This document shows positions 23,422 through 31,179 of a stretch of 64,000 nt of DNA, one piece after another. Under the pieces are notes generated by a model. It worked only from the letters and a program-made list of their open reading frames with translations. It made no database searches and was not told the origin of the DNA. The DNA is taken from the NCBI GenBank assembly GCA_963977495.1, contig CAXBOT010000001.1:930001-994000 (forward strand), given 5' to 3'. This stretch comes from UBA1672 sp963977495 (GTDB lineage Bacteria; Pseudomonadota; Alphaproteobacteria; Micavibrionales; Micavibrionaceae). The first letter of the stretch is position 1, and the number at the start of each line of letters is the position of its first letter. The position numbers and the translations under genes are program-made.

Positions 23422-23660
23422 TGGATAAAGATGTGCCCGAAAATACACAGATCAAAAAACGCTCTGTTCGTATTTCCGGGCACAATACCAGCATTACCGT
23501 AGAGCCTGAATTTTGGTGCGCGTTAAAAACAATCGCGCAACAAGACGGCGTGTCCGTTAATAAATTGATTTCAGAAATCGACAAAGACAGCCGCGGCAAT
23601 TTATCCAGTGCCATTCGCGTCTACATCTTAAAGCATCTTCAAAACCGCTTAGCGCAGTAA
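23421..23660 (+). CDS. Ribbon-helix-helix domain protein coupled to fumC
   Basis: The 79-residue protein has a basic strand KKRSVRISGHNTSITVEPEF, followed by WCALKTIAQQDGVSVNKLI and a C-terminal helix SSAIRVYILKHLQNRLAQ, the RHH_4-type pattern. It may bind DNA through the strand, but no target can be named. It starts in the fumC stop (TAATG). Such small RHH genes follow fumC in several alphaproteobacteria, by my recollection. Its last 12 nt overlap the end of the AsmA-like gene on the opposite strand. Confidence 0.82.
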   Translation: MDKDVPENTQIKKRSVRISGHNTSITVEPEFWCALKTIAQQDGVSVNKLISEIDKDSRGNLSSAIRVYILKHLQNRLAQ

Positions 23661-26636
23661 GTTTTTCAGCACATCTTTTATTGCGCCTTCTGCGGCGTCC
23701 TCAAGAGTGGGTGCTTGTTGTTGCTGCTGCTGTTCACTTGGCGGAGTTTCCTGACCTGTTGCAGGTTGTTGACCTGCAGGCGGTTTATTGTCATTTGTCG
23801 GAAGCCCAAGCTTTTTGGAAATAAGATCATTGATCTTTCTTTGCACTTTACGATTTAGGTAATCCTCCAGAACGCCTTGCCCGAATGTTTGTGCGGGGTT
23901 GTCCAATGAGCCTTTGAACGCCATTTTAAACGGCGGCACATCAGAAGGCACATCGTCCGTTCCCTTGATGGTCATGGTGTGTTGCGTCGTCAGATACCAT
24001 TTTGGCAAATCCACAGTTCCGGTTGTTTCGATCTTTGCCTGCGTGCCATCCAGATCCATAGAACTGATATTAACAATGCCGTTTTTAATCACAAAAGCAC
24101 CGTCAAGACGCTCAAAATTGGTTTGACCGCCCTTTGTACTGCCTTTCCAAAGCCCCATAACCGTGTCACCGGGCTTGCTCTCATCCGACAGTGCGCGCAC
24201 GAAGCGTGTCACATCAATACCAACAAGGATGATATCAGAACCTTTCACAACACCCGTACCGCCCAAATCATAGATCAGAGCTGCAGGACTTGCGCCGGAG
24301 CTTTTGAGATTGATATCAAGGTTACCGTCGCCACTAATCTTCAATAACTGCGTACCAAGCAACGCCTTAGACAACTTGCCGATATCAACATTTTTGAACG
24401 CACTGGAGTTTTCAAAATAAAGCGGTGAGCGCGGCTCTTTCGTTGTTTTAATGCTGGATGACAAGGCAATCGTGCCGCCAAATACGTTGGAGGTCAGATC
24501 CGTAATGTCCAACACACCGTCCTTGATAGACAGATGCATTTTCGGTTTATCAAGCGGCCATGCGCCATAGGTAATATTTTGCGCCGATAACGTCAGGTCA
24601 GCGTTCACAGATTGCAGCGCGCTTGTATTGATCGGCTCCTTCGACCACCGAGCGGTTGAGCTGCTTGTGGAGGCTGGCGCCATCACAGACTCAAGCTTAA
24701 TATCACCAAAGGCCAATGCACCTTTGATCATTGGCACAGAAGAACCAAGATCAGCGTCAAGATTACCCGTTACAGAAATGCCCGAAAGATTACCTTTAAT
24801 GTCTTCAAGCTTGTAACGCGCGCCTGATTGACTGATTTTTGTGTAAAAATCCAAGGGCTTTTGCAAGTTTTTATCCGTCACAACGGCGGAGCTTAAAATT
24901 TGTACAGCTTCCGCCATATTCTTATGTTTCAGTTGCAGCACCAAGTCACTAAGCGCAGGCGTTGCGAACGGAGTCTTCACGCCGCCTTTGGCAATCACTT
25001 CACCGCCCATTGCACCAATATTGGCGGTCACATCCATCGCGTCATATGATCCTGTGGATTTAACCTTCACATTCGCGTTTTTAAGCTGTTTCGGCCATGC
25101 CGCCGTATCAATTGCGAGCCATTTACCGAGCTTATGAATATCGGGGCTGTTCAAATCAACATAAGAGGTAATCCCCGATACATTCTTAACATTTTGTATA
25201 TCGCCCGAAACCTTAACCGAAGAGCCACCAAAATCCTTAACAGATAGGGAATCCAGCACCACAACATTGTCCGATGTTTTGGCCTTCAAAGCGATGCCGC
25301 TTAACTTTTTCTTCTGCCAGATCAATTCGTCGATGGCAACAGAAGCGTTCATATCAAAGGGCATGGCCAAAGCCGCGATGCTGTCTTTCATCGTACCGCC
25401 GGATGAGGCTTTCGGCATTTTTGACATTAACAGGTCATAATCAACCTTTGGCGACGCAACAGACAGGTCAATTTTAGGGCGTTTTGACTTGTTATCTGTG
25501 TAATACGCGCCTGATAAATTGAATGTCTGCCCATCAAGCTGCACAGATGATTTATTGAAGGTCGTTTTTTCGCCATTACCGGCAATATCAATATTGATTG
25601 CACCCTTTTCAAACCCGTAACCACTTTTTGTAATCGCACCAATATTCAAATCCGATGGGCTGGATAGTTTGAATTGATAAGATAAAGGCGCGAACGTAAC
25701 CATCAAGTCGCCCGTTAAGGCTTGCTTGTTATAGGTCAATGTCATGTTCTTATAGGACAACGATTTTGCATCCGCCGTCAGCAAACCCGATGCATCCAGC
25801 GCGCCTGCGCTCAACCCTTGCGCCGATATGTTGTAATCAGACAAAGCCTTAACCGCGTCATCCACATGAATGCCTGTTTGCCCCTGTAATGATACCGCGT
25901 CCGCAAAGCTCACCACGCCTTCATATTGAACGCCAACGTCGCCGGGTTGCAGAATCAATTTTACTTTCGGCGTAATCATCTTGTTTTCAGCATCATACGC
26001 ACTGGTTTGCGCGTCAAAGCTCAACGCATGTCCATTATAGAATACAGAGCCTTGCGCCTTAAACGGGCCTGTAAGGCTTTGCGCGCTCAAATCAAGATTG
26101 ATGTTTTGAACTTTTGTTTCGACGCCAGATTTATGATCCAAATATGAGAAGGATGCGTCCTTAATACGAATTTGATCGAGCGATATTTGTTGAGCATCTG
26201 ATGCTGTGCTTTGACTCGCATCTGCGTCCCCTGCTAGCAGAGAATCAAGCTGCTCCGTCATCACGTTAAGTTTACCGTTTTCAAGCATTTCAAGCGCGAT
26301 AACAGGCTTCACCACAGTCAGAGAGGTCACCTTAACCTGACGCTGGAACAACGGCATCAATGACACATTAACATCCAGACGATCCAATGACACCAAGGTC
26401 GTGTTTTTTGAACCTTCGGGGGATGCTACGCTTACATCTTCAATGAAAAAGCGCGGTGAGGGTAATATAGAAAAGCCCAACCCACCTTTTATATCCATCT
26501 TAAGACCGGTTTGCGACGCGACTTGCTGTGCGGCCTGATCCTTATATGCACTCCAATCAATAAAAGACGGAGCAAATACGACGGCAGCCAAACACACAAA
26601 TACTACAGTAAAAATAATAACCAGAAAACGCTTCAT
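23649..26636 (-). CDS. AsmA-family envelope protein
   Basis: The 995-residue protein starts with one membrane helix (about residues 4-24) and the AsmA-type FAPSFIDWSAYKDQAAQQVA block, then a long beta-rich periplasmic part. The late region has the AsmA C-terminal pattern with DGAFVIKNGIVNISSMDLDG and a tail FKMAFKGSLDNPAQTFGQGV. The last 60 residues are glutamine- and proline-rich with a run of glutamines. Family members are thought to move phospholipids to the outer membrane or to affect its assembly. It follows the cNMP-binding gene after 127 nt on the same strand. Its end overlaps the RHH gene by 12 nt. Confidence 0.88.
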   Translation of the reverse strand: MKRFLVIIFTVVFVCLAAVVFAPSFIDWSAYKDQAAQQVASQTGLKMDIKGGLGFSILPSPRFFIEDVSVASPEGSKNTTLVSLDRLDVNVSLMPLFQRQVKVTSLTVVKPVIALEMLENGKLNVMTEQLDSLLAGDADASQSTASDAQQISLDQIRIKDASFSYLDHKSGVETKVQNINLDLSAQSLTGPFKAQGSVFYNGHALSFDAQTSAYDAENKMITPKVKLILQPGDVGVQYEGVVSFADAVSLQGQTGIHVDDAVKALSDYNISAQGLSAGALDASGLLTADAKSLSYKNMTLTYNKQALTGDLMVTFAPLSYQFKLSSPSDLNIGAITKSGYGFEKGAINIDIAGNGEKTTFNKSSVQLDGQTFNLSGAYYTDNKSKRPKIDLSVASPKVDYDLLMSKMPKASSGGTMKDSIAALAMPFDMNASVAIDELIWQKKKLSGIALKAKTSDNVVVLDSLSVKDFGGSSVKVSGDIQNVKNVSGITSYVDLNSPDIHKLGKWLAIDTAAWPKQLKNANVKVKSTGSYDAMDVTANIGAMGGEVIAKGGVKTPFATPALSDLVLQLKHKNMAEAVQILSSAVVTDKNLQKPLDFYTKISQSGARYKLEDIKGNLSGISVTGNLDADLGSSVPMIKGALAFGDIKLESVMAPASTSSSTARWSKEPINTSALQSVNADLTLSAQNITYGAWPLDKPKMHLSIKDGVLDITDLTSNVFGGTIALSSSIKTTKEPRSPLYFENSSAFKNVDIGKLSKALLGTQLLKISGDGNLDINLKSSGASPAALIYDLGGTGVVKGSDIILVGIDVTRFVRALSDESKPGDTVMGLWKGSTKGGQTNFERLDGAFVIKNGIVNISSMDLDGTQAKIETTGTVDLPKWYLTTQHTMTIKGTDDVPSDVPPFKMAFKGSLDNPAQTFGQGVLEDYLNRKVQRKINDLISKKLGLPTNDNKPPAGQQPATGQETPPSEQQQQQQAPTLEDAAEGAIKDVLKNLLR

Positions 26637-26763
26637 GGGTTCGGCCTCGTTTGATTGAAAATATATATTACGATGTTCGGATAGTATCGGTATGTCGATA
26701 CAATCTCAACAGCAAAAAACACAACTGCGGATACAGTGCGCGCTTATTGAGTGTCAGAGCGTG

Positions 26764-27150
26764 TCACTCATCTTTTTTTGTTGAAAAACCGACAAATTCG
26801 GCATTGGACATAATGATTCTTTTTATGAGCATGCGCATCACAGCCTGTATTGTCGTATCACTATTCCGCAGTTTTTCCTCAAACGCTGAGCGCGTTATGA
26901 CGATAAGGTTGCAATCCTCGACAGTGCGCACACTTGCAGAGCGAAGATCATCCCCCATCAGAGCCATTTCACCGCAAATTTCACCAACACCAAGTCTGGC
27001 CAATTCAATTTCTTGTCCATTTCTTTTGGTGAACACACTGACTTCGCCTGATTGCACCAAATAGGCAGAATAGGCCTCATCATCTTCTCTGATAATGACC
27101 GTTCCTTTGGGAACATAACGGCGCTCTAAAATGACTCTATCTTTAACCAT
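26764..27150 (-). CDS. Cyclic nucleotide-binding domain protein (stand-alone)
   Basis: The 128-residue protein is a single cNMP-binding fold: VPKGTVIIREDDEAYSAYLV, QSGEVSVFTKRNGQEIELAR, and the phosphate-cassette-like LGVGEICGEMALMGDDLRSA, then VRTVEDCNLIVITRSAFEE. No DNA-binding domain follows, so it is not a CRP-type activator by itself. GEMAL and the following RSA fit the binding cassette, though cAMP binding is unproved. A TTG two codons upstream (27156) is in frame; I chose ATG 27150. It sits between phbB and the AsmA-like gene on the same strand. Confidence 0.83.
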   Translation of the reverse strand: MVKDRVILERRYVPKGTVIIREDDEAYSAYLVQSGEVSVFTKRNGQEIELARLGVGEICGEMALMGDDLRSASVRTVEDCNLIVITRSAFEEKLRNSDTTIQAVMRMLIKRIIMSNAEFVGFSTKKDE

Positions 27151-27253
27151 ACCCAATAGGATACAGCGTAAATAAGGCTTTTTCTAGGGAAATATGTACG
27201 GCATACACAGCAATAATACGCAGCGCGAGCGCGCAACATACCACCGTATGTAT

Positions 27254-27976
27254 TTAGACCATATACTGGCCGCCATTAGCAGATATTGTCGCGCCCGTAA
27301 CAAACGCCGCCTTGTCAGAGGCAAGAAAAGCCACAATCGCTGCTATTTCTTCAGGTTTACCCATGCGCATTTCGGGGATTTGACGAATAATGGAATCAAG
27401 AACATCTTGTGACATTGCCGCAGTCATGTCTGTTTTGATATATCCGGGGCAAATTGTGTTCACTGTTACATTTTTCGCAGCAGACTCAAGGGCTAACGCC
27501 TTGGTAAAGCCGATCATGCCCGCCTTTGCCGCAGAATAATTCACCTGACCGAACTGCCCTTTTTGGCCATTGATTGAACTGATATTGATGATGCGTCCAT
27601 ATTGACGCTCTCTCATTTTCAAAATGATCGCGCGGCACATATTAAAACATGATGTCAAATTCGTTTGAATAACATCATTCCAATTTTCCAGCGGCATTTT
27701 GTGCAAAACGCCATCGCGCGTAATACCTGCATTATTGACCAGAACCGCGATTTCGCCATGCGTTTCTTCGATCATGTCCATTGATTTCTGACATTCATCA
27801 AAATCCGCGACGTTAAACTTCACCGCTTCACAGCCTGTTTCATCGCGAAATTTTTGTGCTGCGTCTTCGTTGCCGTGATAAACTGCAACAACGGTATAGC
27901 CTTCCGATTTCAATTCCTTGGAAATCGCTTCACCAATTCCGCGTGTTCCACCTGTAACTACAGCAACTTTATTCAT
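27254..27976 (-). CDS. phbB: Acetoacetyl-CoA reductase
   Basis: This short-chain dehydrogenase reduces acetoacetyl-CoA to 3-hydroxybutyryl-CoA, the monomer for PHB. The 240-residue protein has the nucleotide motif VVTGGTRGIGEAIS, NNAG at about residue 86, and the catalytic ISSINGQKGQFGQVNYSAAK with Ser, Tyr and Lys. KxQFGQxNYSAAK is the PhaB pattern and separates it from fatty-acid FabG. ATG 27976 has GGAAAG at a good distance; a TTG one codon upstream is less likely. It is the third gene of the leftward phaC-phbA-phbB series, 21 nt below phbA. Confidence 0.94.
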   Translation of the reverse strand: MNKVAVVTGGTRGIGEAISKELKSEGYTVVAVYHGNEDAAQKFRDETGCEAVKFNVADFDECQKSMDMIEETHGEIAVLVNNAGITRDGVLHKMPLENWNDVIQTNLTSCFNMCRAIILKMRERQYGRIINISSINGQKGQFGQVNYSAAKAGMIGFTKALALESAAKNVTVNTICPGYIKTDMTAAMSQDVLDSIIRQIPEMRMGKPEEIAAIVAFLASDKAAFVTGATISANGGQYMV

Positions 27977-27997
27977 CAACTTACTTTCCGATTAGAA

Positions 27998-29173
27998 TTA
28001 ACGTTCAACACAAAGGGCAATACCCATACCGCCACCAATACACAATGTTGCCAGCCCCTTTGATGCATCAGAGCGCACCATTTCGTGCAACAACGTCACA
28101 AGAATACGTGTACCTGACGCGCCGATGGGGTGACCCAAAGCAATCGCGCCGCCATTCACATTGGTTTTAGCAGGATCAAAGCCAGCCTCTTTCAAAACAC
28201 AGCACGCTTGCGCGGCAAAGGCCTCATTGGATTCAATCCGATCAAGCTCATCTACAGACCAGCCCGCCTTTTCAAGCGCAGCCTTAGATGCAGGAATTGG
28301 GCCTGTGCCCATCACAGACGGATCAACACCGCGTGTCGCCCATGATTTGATTGCTGCAATCACTTCAAGCCCGCGTTTTTTTGCTTCGCTTTCGCGCATC
28401 AAAACAACCGCCGCCGCGCCGTCATTAATACCCGACGCATTCGCTGCCGTTACCGTTCCATCTTTTTTAAAGGCCGGTCTTAATTTGCCTAATCCTTCTG
28501 CGGTAACACCCGCACGTGGGAATTCATCTGTATCTATCGTGATTGTTTCTTTGCGCTGTTGCACTTCGACAGGAACGATCTCACCTTTGAACGTGCCCTG
28601 CTCCAAGGCGCGCTCTGCTCGATTTTGCGACGTCGCAGAAAATTCATCCTGCTGCTCACGCGTGATCCCGTATTTTTCTGCAATATTTTCTGCAGTAATA
28701 CCCATATGATAATCGTTAAAGCTGTCCCACAATCCATCAAGGATCATCGTGTCACGCATTTGTGCGTCACCAAACTTAACCGCTTCACGCAAATGCATCA
28801 CGTGCGGTGACAAGCTCATATTCTCTTGTCCGCCTGCAACAACAATGTTGGCATCCCCCGCGAGGATTGATTGCATTCCCAGTGCGATTGTACGCAAACC
28901 AGATCCACAAACTTGGTTAACCGTCAACGCCGTTGCGTCTATAGCGATACCTGCTTTTATAGCGGCCTGACGCGCAGGGTTCTGACCACAGCCAGCGGTT
29001 AAAACCTGCCCCATCAAAACTTCGTCAACATCCGCGCCATCCAACTTGGCATCTTTTAAAACGGCACTGATAACCAGTGCGCCGAGATCACTCGCAGGGA
29101 CAGTCGAAAGCCCGCCTCCCAATGTTCCAATCGCTGTTCTTTTTGCTGCAACTATAACCACAGGGTCTGTCAT
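27998..29173 (-). CDS. phbA: Acetyl-CoA acetyltransferase (beta-ketothiolase)
   Basis: This condenses two acetyl-CoA molecules to acetoacetyl-CoA. The 391-residue thiolase shows VNQVCGSGLRTIAL with the active-site cysteine near residue 88, GGQENMSLSPH, the SNEAFAAQ block, GGAIALGHPIGASGTRIL with a catalytic histidine, and the final CIGGGMGIALCVER with the second cysteine. ATG 29173 has GGTGAG just upstream; an ATG five codons earlier is also in frame. It lies 100 nt below phaC and 21 nt above phbB, which places it in the PHB operon. Confidence 0.95.
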   Translation of the reverse strand: MTDPVVIVAAKRTAIGTLGGGLSTVPASDLGALVISAVLKDAKLDGADVDEVLMGQVLTAGCGQNPARQAAIKAGIAIDATALTVNQVCGSGLRTIALGMQSILAGDANIVVAGGQENMSLSPHVMHLREAVKFGDAQMRDTMILDGLWDSFNDYHMGITAENIAEKYGITREQQDEFSATSQNRAERALEQGTFKGEIVPVEVQQRKETITIDTDEFPRAGVTAEGLGKLRPAFKKDGTVTAANASGINDGAAAVVLMRESEAKKRGLEVIAAIKSWATRGVDPSVMGTGPIPASKAALEKAGWSVDELDRIESNEAFAAQACCVLKEAGFDPAKTNVNGGAIALGHPIGASGTRILVTLLHEMVRSDASKGLATLCIGGGMGIALCVER

Positions 29174-29273
29174 GATCTCACCATTCATTTTTCAAATTTA
29201 AAAGCTATGAGCACACCATATATTCACGCGCAGATATATCAAGCCCAAAACACTATAAACGCCATTTTTCTTT

Positions 29274-30407
29274 TTAAGATTTTAGCCATTCTAATATGGG
29301 TGACCATATATTAGAAACCGCGCGTTTACCGACAATCATACCGATATGTCCCGTGGATGTTTCAATCACATCGCAGCGCGCATGCGTCATCTGATCTTTC
29401 AGTGCCATCGCGCAGGCATAAGGCACGAGCCTGTCCTTGCGTGATGTGATCAGCAACGTCTCAGCCTTGACGTCTTGTGCCTTTACAGCGCGCGCTGCGA
29501 CAACCCACTGCCCTTTTGCCGGTGTATTATCGAGGAACCACCCCTGAATGCAGCCTTGCGCGACGCTTCCGGGGATATCAACATCATCGTTCAACCAGTC
29601 CTCAACCGAAACAAAGAATTCTGCCTCTGCGCTGTCCTGATCCATTGATGCAAATCTGGTGAATTTTCGTATTGTTTCATCTGCGCTCAGGCTCGCAAAC
29701 AAAGCCTGAACATATGATGACGGCAAGACACCTTTCTCTCGAATAATCGGCAGAACAATCGGCGACCAAATGCGCACAGCTCTGGCAAGATTATCCTCTT
29801 GATCCGCAGTCTGCGCGTGAAAATCCCATGGCGTGGCAAGGAACACAATGCGCCTTATATGCGCCTGCACCATCTGCGCCGCAGGCACAAGCAGCGTCCC
29901 GCCCATGCAATAGCCCAGTACGTCGATAGGTTGATCATGAATACCTGAAACAGCCCGTATCGCGCCGCATAACTTTTCCTCAATCAGATCATTGACCGTG
30001 ATCTGCGCATCGCCGCCCTCGTTCGTCAAATCCCCCCAATCAAGAAGATAAGCATGTACACCATTTTGCGTAAGAAATCGCAACAAGGAACGCTTCTCCG
30101 ATAAGTCCAAAATATACGATTTATTGATAAGCGACGGCACAAGCAAAATGGGTGGCATATCACCTGCACCTTGCGGCGCGGTAATTGGTTTTACAACCTT
30201 GACAGAACCATTGCTCCAAACCTCTTCTGTTTCCAAACGCGGCTGCGTATAGGGGTGTTCCTGATACTGCTTTATACCGCGCACCATATCGACAAGCTTG
30301 TCTTGCGAATAAGACGATGGAAAATGCGCAATATACTCATCCATACCCGCGGCTTTCGCCGCAGACATACCAAGATGAACTGACAGAGGATGTAACCCCT
30401 TACGCAT
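29274..30407 (-). CDS. phaC: Short polyhydroxyalkanoate synthase
   Basis: This polymerises hydroxyacyl-CoA into PHB granules. The alpha/beta-hydrolase core shows LLDWGDL, the lipase-like box LGYCMGGTLL with the nucleophile Cys167, SRKDRLVP with Asp325 and STGHIGMIVG with His354. The product is only 377 residues; class I synthases are near 590, while the shorter class III form normally needs PhaE. The box resembles class I. No phaE was seen in the window. ATG 30407 has GGAAAGG; the frame stays open 74 codons upstream, but that part has no family match and covers the promoter. It heads phaC-phbA-phbB. Confidence 0.88.
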   Translation of the reverse strand: MRKGLHPLSVHLGMSAAKAAGMDEYIAHFPSSYSQDKLVDMVRGIKQYQEHPYTQPRLETEEVWSNGSVKVVKPITAPQGAGDMPPILLVPSLINKSYILDLSEKRSLLRFLTQNGVHAYLLDWGDLTNEGGDAQITVNDLIEEKLCGAIRAVSGIHDQPIDVLGYCMGGTLLVPAAQMVQAHIRRIVFLATPWDFHAQTADQEDNLARAVRIWSPIVLPIIREKGVLPSSYVQALFASLSADETIRKFTRFASMDQDSAEAEFFVSVEDWLNDDVDIPGSVAQGCIQGWFLDNTPAKGQWVVAARAVKAQDVKAETLLITSRKDRLVPYACAMALKDQMTHARCDVIETSTGHIGMIVGKRAVSNIWSPILEWLKS

Positions 30408-30420
30408 AAAACACCTTTCC

Positions 30421-30460
30421 GTGCCATTTTTTGTGCCATACAGCATGCAGCATAAAAAAA
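30421..30460. promoter_or_regulatory. Candidate PhaR operator between phaC and phaR
   Basis: The phaC-phaR gap carries a TGC-rich stretch, CAGCATGCAGCAT (30441-30453), next to a direct repeat GTGCCAT (30421-30427 and 30433-30439). PhaR of Paracoccus and Rhodobacter is known to bind TGC-rich sites near phaC and phasin promoters. The octamer TGCAGCAT at 30446-30453 recurs at 42929-42936, upstream of the phasin gene. Binding by the local PhaR is an inference. Confidence 0.5.
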
Positions 30461-30555
30461 ATATTGCACTTTTTCCATACAAACCTTTTTTTTTATCTAT
30501 ATTTGTGCATAATAATGGTATCGCATTTACATTATTAACAGAAAACAGGTGCAAC

Positions 30556-31086
30556 ATGACCAAAGCGAAGAATGGCAAAGACGAGCCAACAGTAATCAAA
30601 AAGTATGCAAACCGCCGCTTATATGACACTGGTCGCAGCAGTTACGTGACGCTTGATGATCTATGCGAAATGGTTCAAGAGGGACACAACTTTGTAGTTC
30701 TTGAGGCCAAAACAGGCAAGGACATAACACGCAGCGTGCTGACGCAAATTATTGCCGATCAGGAAGCAAGCGACGAAACGCTATTGCCGACGAATTTCTT
30801 GCGCACACTTATCGGATTTTACGGCAACAATATGCAAGCCATGCTGCCAAGCTATCTTGAGCAGACAATGAATGTCTTCGCGCAAAATCAAGAACGCATG
30901 CAAGAGCAAATCAACAAGTCTTTCGAAGGTATGCGCAACATGGAAGGTATGTTCCCGCAAACCAACAACCTCGAAGAGATGACCCGCAAAAATATGGAGA
31001 TGTTTGAAAAGGCCATGAAAATGATGCCTCCATTCAACATGGGCTATATGGGCGCTGCTGGCGCGAAAGACAAACCAACCAAATAA
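30556..31086 (+). CDS. phaR: Polyhydroxyalkanoate synthesis repressor
   Basis: PhaR senses PHA granules and represses phasin and its own synthesis when they are absent. The 176-residue protein has the N-terminal DNA-binding block VIKKYANRRLYDTGRSSYVT and the PHB-accumulation region VLTQIIADQEASDETLLPTN. The C-terminal half is rich in methionine and glutamine, as is usual. ATG 30556 has AGGTG upstream; the frame is open for 45 more codons, but these lie in the regulatory gap. It is divergent from phaC, with 148 nt between the two starts, and ends in a strong terminator. Confidence 0.95.
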   Translation: MTKAKNGKDEPTVIKKYANRRLYDTGRSSYVTLDDLCEMVQEGHNFVVLEAKTGKDITRSVLTQIIADQEASDETLLPTNFLRTLIGFYGNNMQAMLPSYLEQTMNVFAQNQERMQEQINKSFEGMRNMEGMFPQTNNLEEMTRKNMEMFEKAMKMMPPFNMGYMGAAGAKDKPTK

Positions 31087-31113
31087 GGTTGATGTGAACA
31101 TGACAGAATTAAG

Positions 31114-31143
31114 AAAGGCTTCGCGATTTCCGAAGCCTTTTTT
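31114..31143 (+). terminator. Intrinsic terminator of phaR, possibly bidirectional
   Basis: AAAGGCTTCG (31114-31123) pairs perfectly with CGAAGCCTTT (31131-31140) around a 7-nt loop, and six T residues follow. It lies 28 nt after phaR. On the other strand the stem is followed by TTTCTT, so it may also end the coiled-coil gene transcript coming from the right. Confidence 0.85.
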
Positions 31144-31179
31144 CATGATGCCTTGCGGCAATTCATCACATAAATATTA

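Noticed and set aside
27236..27251. Small hairpin ACATAC-CACC-GTATGT just after phbB
   Set aside because: The stem is six pairs without a T-run, so it is not a good terminator.
30408..30629. 74-codon upstream extension of phaC
   Set aside because: It lacks PhaC-like residues, overlaps the phaC-phaR control region, and the ATG at 30407 has a strong ribosome site.
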